Part shown: positions 13,905 to 15,914 of the stretch, one piece after another
How positions within the stretch are numbered: the first letter of the stretch is position 1
How the letters are laid out: every line of letters starts with the position of its first letter
DNA from: Acidiferrobacteraceae bacterium
GTDB taxonomy: Bacteria > Pseudomonadota > Gammaproteobacteria > Acidiferrobacterales > Acidiferrobacteraceae
DNA: 15,914 nucleotides
Assembly: GCA_027343725.1 (NCBI GenBank)
Contig: DAHWKH010000168.1
Coordinates: forward strand, 1-15,914
Direction of reading: 5' to 3'
Program-made: the position numbers and the translations under genes
The notes under the pieces: model-generated
Seen by the model: the letters and a program-made list of their open reading frames with translations, nothing else
Told to the model about the DNA's origin: nothing
Databases searched by the model: none

Positions 13905-13923
13905 GCAGATCCCGGTCCCGGCC

Positions 13924-14367
13924 ATGAGCGCACCCAAGACCCCCCGGTTGACGGTCGACATCGTGATTCGTCCGGCGGATGACCCCGGGCGCGTGGTGGT
14001 GATCGCGCGCCGCCACCCGCCCCTGGGCTTCGCCCTGCCAGGGGGCTTTGTGGATATCGGGGAGCGCGTGGAGGACGCCGCGCGCCGCGAGGCCTATGAG
14101 GAGACGGGCCTCACCGTGACGCTCGAGGCCCTGCTCGGCTGCTATTCGGACCCGCGGCGGGACCCGCGCGGGCACACCGTGTCTGTCGTCTACGTCGCAA
14201 GCGCCGCCGGCCAGCCGGTCGCAGGCGATGACGCCGCGGCCTGCTCCGTGGTCGCGGCCTCCGATGCGGCCCACGGCGCGATCCCGCTGGTCTTCGATCA
14301 CGCGCGCATCATGGCCGACTACCTCGTGTTTTTGCGCGGCGGCGGAATACCGAGGCCGGCGTCCTGA
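13924..14367 (+). CDS. Nudix hydrolase
   Basis: A 147-residue cytoplasmic enzyme that hydrolyses a nucleoside diphosphate linked to another group. The Nudix box is complete: GGFVDIGERVEDAARREAYE then ETGL, matching G-x5-E-x7-R-E-x2-E-E-x-G. It is preceded by a strand with RRHPPLGFALPGG, and followed by GCYSDPRRDPRGHTVSVVYVA, which resembles the ADP-ribose or NADH pyrophosphatase-like subgroup; substrate is not determinable. The ATG at 13924 lacks a clear Shine-Dalgarno site. The gene starts 30 bases from the divergent 63-residue gene, and its last 59 bases overlap the end of the convergent beta-propeller gene. Confidence 0.92.
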   Translation: MSAPKTPRLTVDIVIRPADDPGRVVVIARRHPPLGFALPGGFVDIGERVEDAARREAYEETGLTVTLEALLGCYSDPRRDPRGHTVSVVYVASAAGQPVAGDDAAACSVVAASDAAHGAIPLVFDHARIMADYLVFLRGGGIPRPAS

Positions 14368-15448
14368 GCGGTTTTCCGGCAGCGCTTGGGAGCGTGACCG
14401 CGGTGATGCTGTAAGGGTCCGCGTACGAGACCTCGGCGGTCGACCCGAGGGGTTTGAGGAGGCCCGTCCGGTGATCCAGCCGATACCGGCTGATGGTGCT
14501 GTTGCCGAAGTTCACGGCGTAGACGAAGCGCGCGGCCACATCCAGGGTGAGCGAGAAGGGATAACTGCCGGCCGTGACGTGCGTGACGCGCGTGAGCCTG
14601 CCGGTACGCTGGTCGATGCGAAACACGGTCACGTCGTTCGCGCTGGTGTTGGCCACGAACAGGTAGCGTCCGCTCGGGTCGATGACGAGCGAGTCCGGGT
14701 GGTGGTCGAACGGCTCGACGGTTTGTGAGCGCAGGTGCAGGTGGCCGTGCCGCCCGATCGCGAGCACCAGCACGACGTTGGCGCGAAAGCCGGCCACGTA
14801 GAGGAAGCGCCCGTCAGGGCCGATGGCAAGCCCGTAGGGGCCATCGCCCTTCGGCTCGTGAAACATCCCGAGCCGCGTCAAACCGCCGTGGCCGGGGCGG
14901 CGCGCATACATGCCGATGGTGTCGTTGCCGAAATTGGCGACGTAGGCCAGGCGCCCGTTCGGACTGATCGCGACCGCGTAGGGGCGGCTGGCGGCGCCCT
15001 CCGAGACGCTCCCGTCGCGCGTGAGGGCCCCTGAACGGGGATGCAGATGCAAGATCGCGACGCGCCCATCGCCGCTATTGGCCACGTAGACGAAGCGCCC
15101 GCCGGGGCTTGACGTGACGCTGAAGGGGTTGGCGGCGGCGTTCTCTCCCACGACGGCGGTTCGCGCAAGACGACCCCGGGGGCCGATCCGATAAGCGCTG
15201 ACCGCGTGGGCGAGGCTGTCGGCCGTGAGGATGAAGCCCTGGGTGTCGGCGGTTATCGACTCGGGTCCGGTGGGCGTTGCGACGCTGCCGCGCGCGACCA
15301 GATCGCCGTTGCGCTGCTCCCGGAACTGGCCGATCGTGCTGTTGTTGTAGTTCGCGACATACACGAAGGTGTGCGCGAAAGCAGCCCCCGCCGCGAGACT
15401 CAGGATCGCGGCGCGCCATCCGCGGGCCGGTTTCCCGGCCCTATACAC
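14309..15448 (-). CDS. Exported seven-bladed beta-propeller protein (lactonase / YncE-like)
   Basis: A 379-residue protein. The start is a GTG at 15448, overlapping the stop of the upstream DsrE-like gene by eight bases (GTGTATAG); a longer open reading to 15586 is antiphase to that gene and unlikely. It then begins with a signal peptide ending AAGAAFA, so it is exported. Seven strands of the same type can be counted: FVYVANYNNSTIGQF, FILTADSLAHAVSAY, FVYVANSGDGRVAIL, LAYVANFGNDTIGMY, FLYVAGFRANVVLVL, YLFVANTSANDVTVF and FVYAVNFGNSTISRY, each followed by an R-x-G-x-L turn and a SPNGR-type loop. The family includes 6-phosphogluconolactonase-like (PF10282) and YncE-like proteins. Export makes a pentose-phosphate role improbable, and the ligand is unknown. 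The C-terminal 25 residues are basic and overlap the Nudix gene. Confidence 0.85.
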   Translation of the reverse strand: MYRAGKPARGWRAAILSLAAGAAFAHTFVYVANYNNSTIGQFREQRNGDLVARGSVATPTGPESITADTQGFILTADSLAHAVSAYRIGPRGRLARTAVVGENAAANPFSVTSSPGGRFVYVANSGDGRVAILHLHPRSGALTRDGSVSEGAASRPYAVAISPNGRLAYVANFGNDTIGMYARRPGHGGLTRLGMFHEPKGDGPYGLAIGPDGRFLYVAGFRANVVLVLAIGRHGHLHLRSQTVEPFDHHPDSLVIDPSGRYLFVANTSANDVTVFRIDQRTGRLTRVTHVTAGSYPFSLTLDVAARFVYAVNFGNSTISRYRLDHRTGLLKPLGSTAEVSYADPYSITAVTLPSAAGKPLRTPASVFRRRAKTRGSRP

Positions 15449-15914
15449 GGATATAGGTCCAGCCGTGATGCTGCAGGTGAACGATCTCGGCGATCGCCGA
15501 TGGCACCACGATCGCCTGCGGCAGGAGATGGGGGTGGATGCCGTGACGCCGCTCCAGGCGCCGTATCGTGTCCTGGCAGGCGGCAAAGATCAAATTGGGG
15601 TAGGCCGCCTTGAGGGCCGCGATCCGCGCGGCATAAGGGGAGGTGTGGGCGCGCAGCAGGGCAAGCCCCGGCCCGTCGGCCAAGATCTCGACCTTGGCGG
15701 CTTTGTGTTCGACCTGATACCGGGCCAGGAGGTGGTGCGCCTCCTCCAGCACTTGGCGCATGTCGGCCCGACCGCCGTTGTCGAGGTGGAACAACACCTT
15801 GGTGACGGGGTTGGTAGCGCGCGCGAGCACGGGTATCGGGGCGGGTTGCGCGACCGGAGTCCAGACGGCGCGCATCGACCATCCGAGCGCGATCCCGGCC
15901 AGAAGGACGGCCGG
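15441..15914 (-). CDS. Exported or anchored DsrE-like protein (5' end cut by window edge)
   Basis: The frame is open to the last base of the window. An ATG exists at 15875, but the codons before it encode a hydrophobic stretch (PAVLLAGIALGWS) that looks like a signal peptide or anchor, so the true start is probably outside. About 157 residues are visible. The body (VTKVLFHLDNGG, VEILADGPGLALL, LIFAACQDT, then SAIAEIVHLQHHGWTYIRV) is clearly related to the DsrE-like protein at 2645-3088: both share G-P-G-L before a helix, an ALA-Cys motif and the closing AEIV...GW-Y-R. A sulfur-trafficking role is inferred from the family. It is followed by the beta-propeller gene with an eight-base overlap, so the two are cotranslated. 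Confidence 0.8.
   Translation of the reverse strand, partial: PAVLLAGIALGWSMRAVWTPVAQPAPIPVLARATNPVTKVLFHLDNGGRADMRQVLEEAHHLLARYQVEHKAAKVEILADGPGLALLRAHTSPYAARIAALKAAYPNLIFAACQDTIRRLERRHGIHPHLLPQAIVVPSAIAEIVHLQHHGWTYIRV

Noticed and set aside
15449..15586. N-terminal extension of the beta-propeller gene up to 15586
   Set aside because: It would lie inside the DsrE-like gene in another frame and encodes a Ser/Arg/Cys-rich stretch; a GTG at 15448 gives a proper signal peptide and a coupled start.

Overview
The window is a GC-rich, densely coding chromosomal segment whose gene order points to a gammaproteobacterium. The block algC-dut-coaBC (minus strand), divergent radC, then rpmB-rpmG further on, matches the arrangement I recall from Pseudomonas (algC, dut, coaC, radC, rpmB, rpmG) and, in part, E. 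coli. The dCTP deaminase is also of the short Pseudomonas-like type. DsrE-like and DUF302 exported proteins and a formate-dehydrogenase-like molybdoenzyme suggest a chemolithotrophic or sulfur-metabolising lineage; that is inference, and I cannot name a species. No tRNA, rRNA, CRISPR array, IS element or replication origin was seen, and there is no gap over 300 bases without a gene.

Left part (1-2641, plus strand): a dCTP deaminase gene cut at the left edge and interrupted in frame by a 242-residue intein, then a zinc-dependent alcohol/formaldehyde dehydrogenase. The intein sits immediately before the active-site Ser of the enzyme and keeps only a decayed piece of homing endonuclease. It is the most unusual object in the window.

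Middle-left (2645-7606): a two-gene exported pair on the minus strand (DUF302 then DsrE-like), followed by the housekeeping group algC, dut and coaBC (minus) and divergent radC (plus). dut makes dUMP from the dUTP that dcd produces, so two consecutive steps of dTMP supply lie about 4 kb apart.

Middle (7610-11626): a 986-residue molybdopterin oxidoreductase of the formate dehydrogenase alpha family and its DUF1641 partner, in a tight ATGA-overlapped operon, lie between radC and rpmB-rpmG, genes that are near neighbours in related genomes. The ribosomal protein pair has its own recognisable promoter.

Right part (11627-15914): an HNH-endonuclease-family gene with a strong promoter and two leader hairpins; a membrane fatty-acid desaturase with a perfect 13-bp dyad before its start; a 63-residue conserved-looking small protein; a divergent Nudix hydrolase only 30 bp away; and a minus-strand pair made of an exported seven-bladed beta-propeller and a second DsrE-like protein cut at the right edge. 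The two DsrE-like proteins at opposite ends of the window are paralogues, each next to another exported protein.
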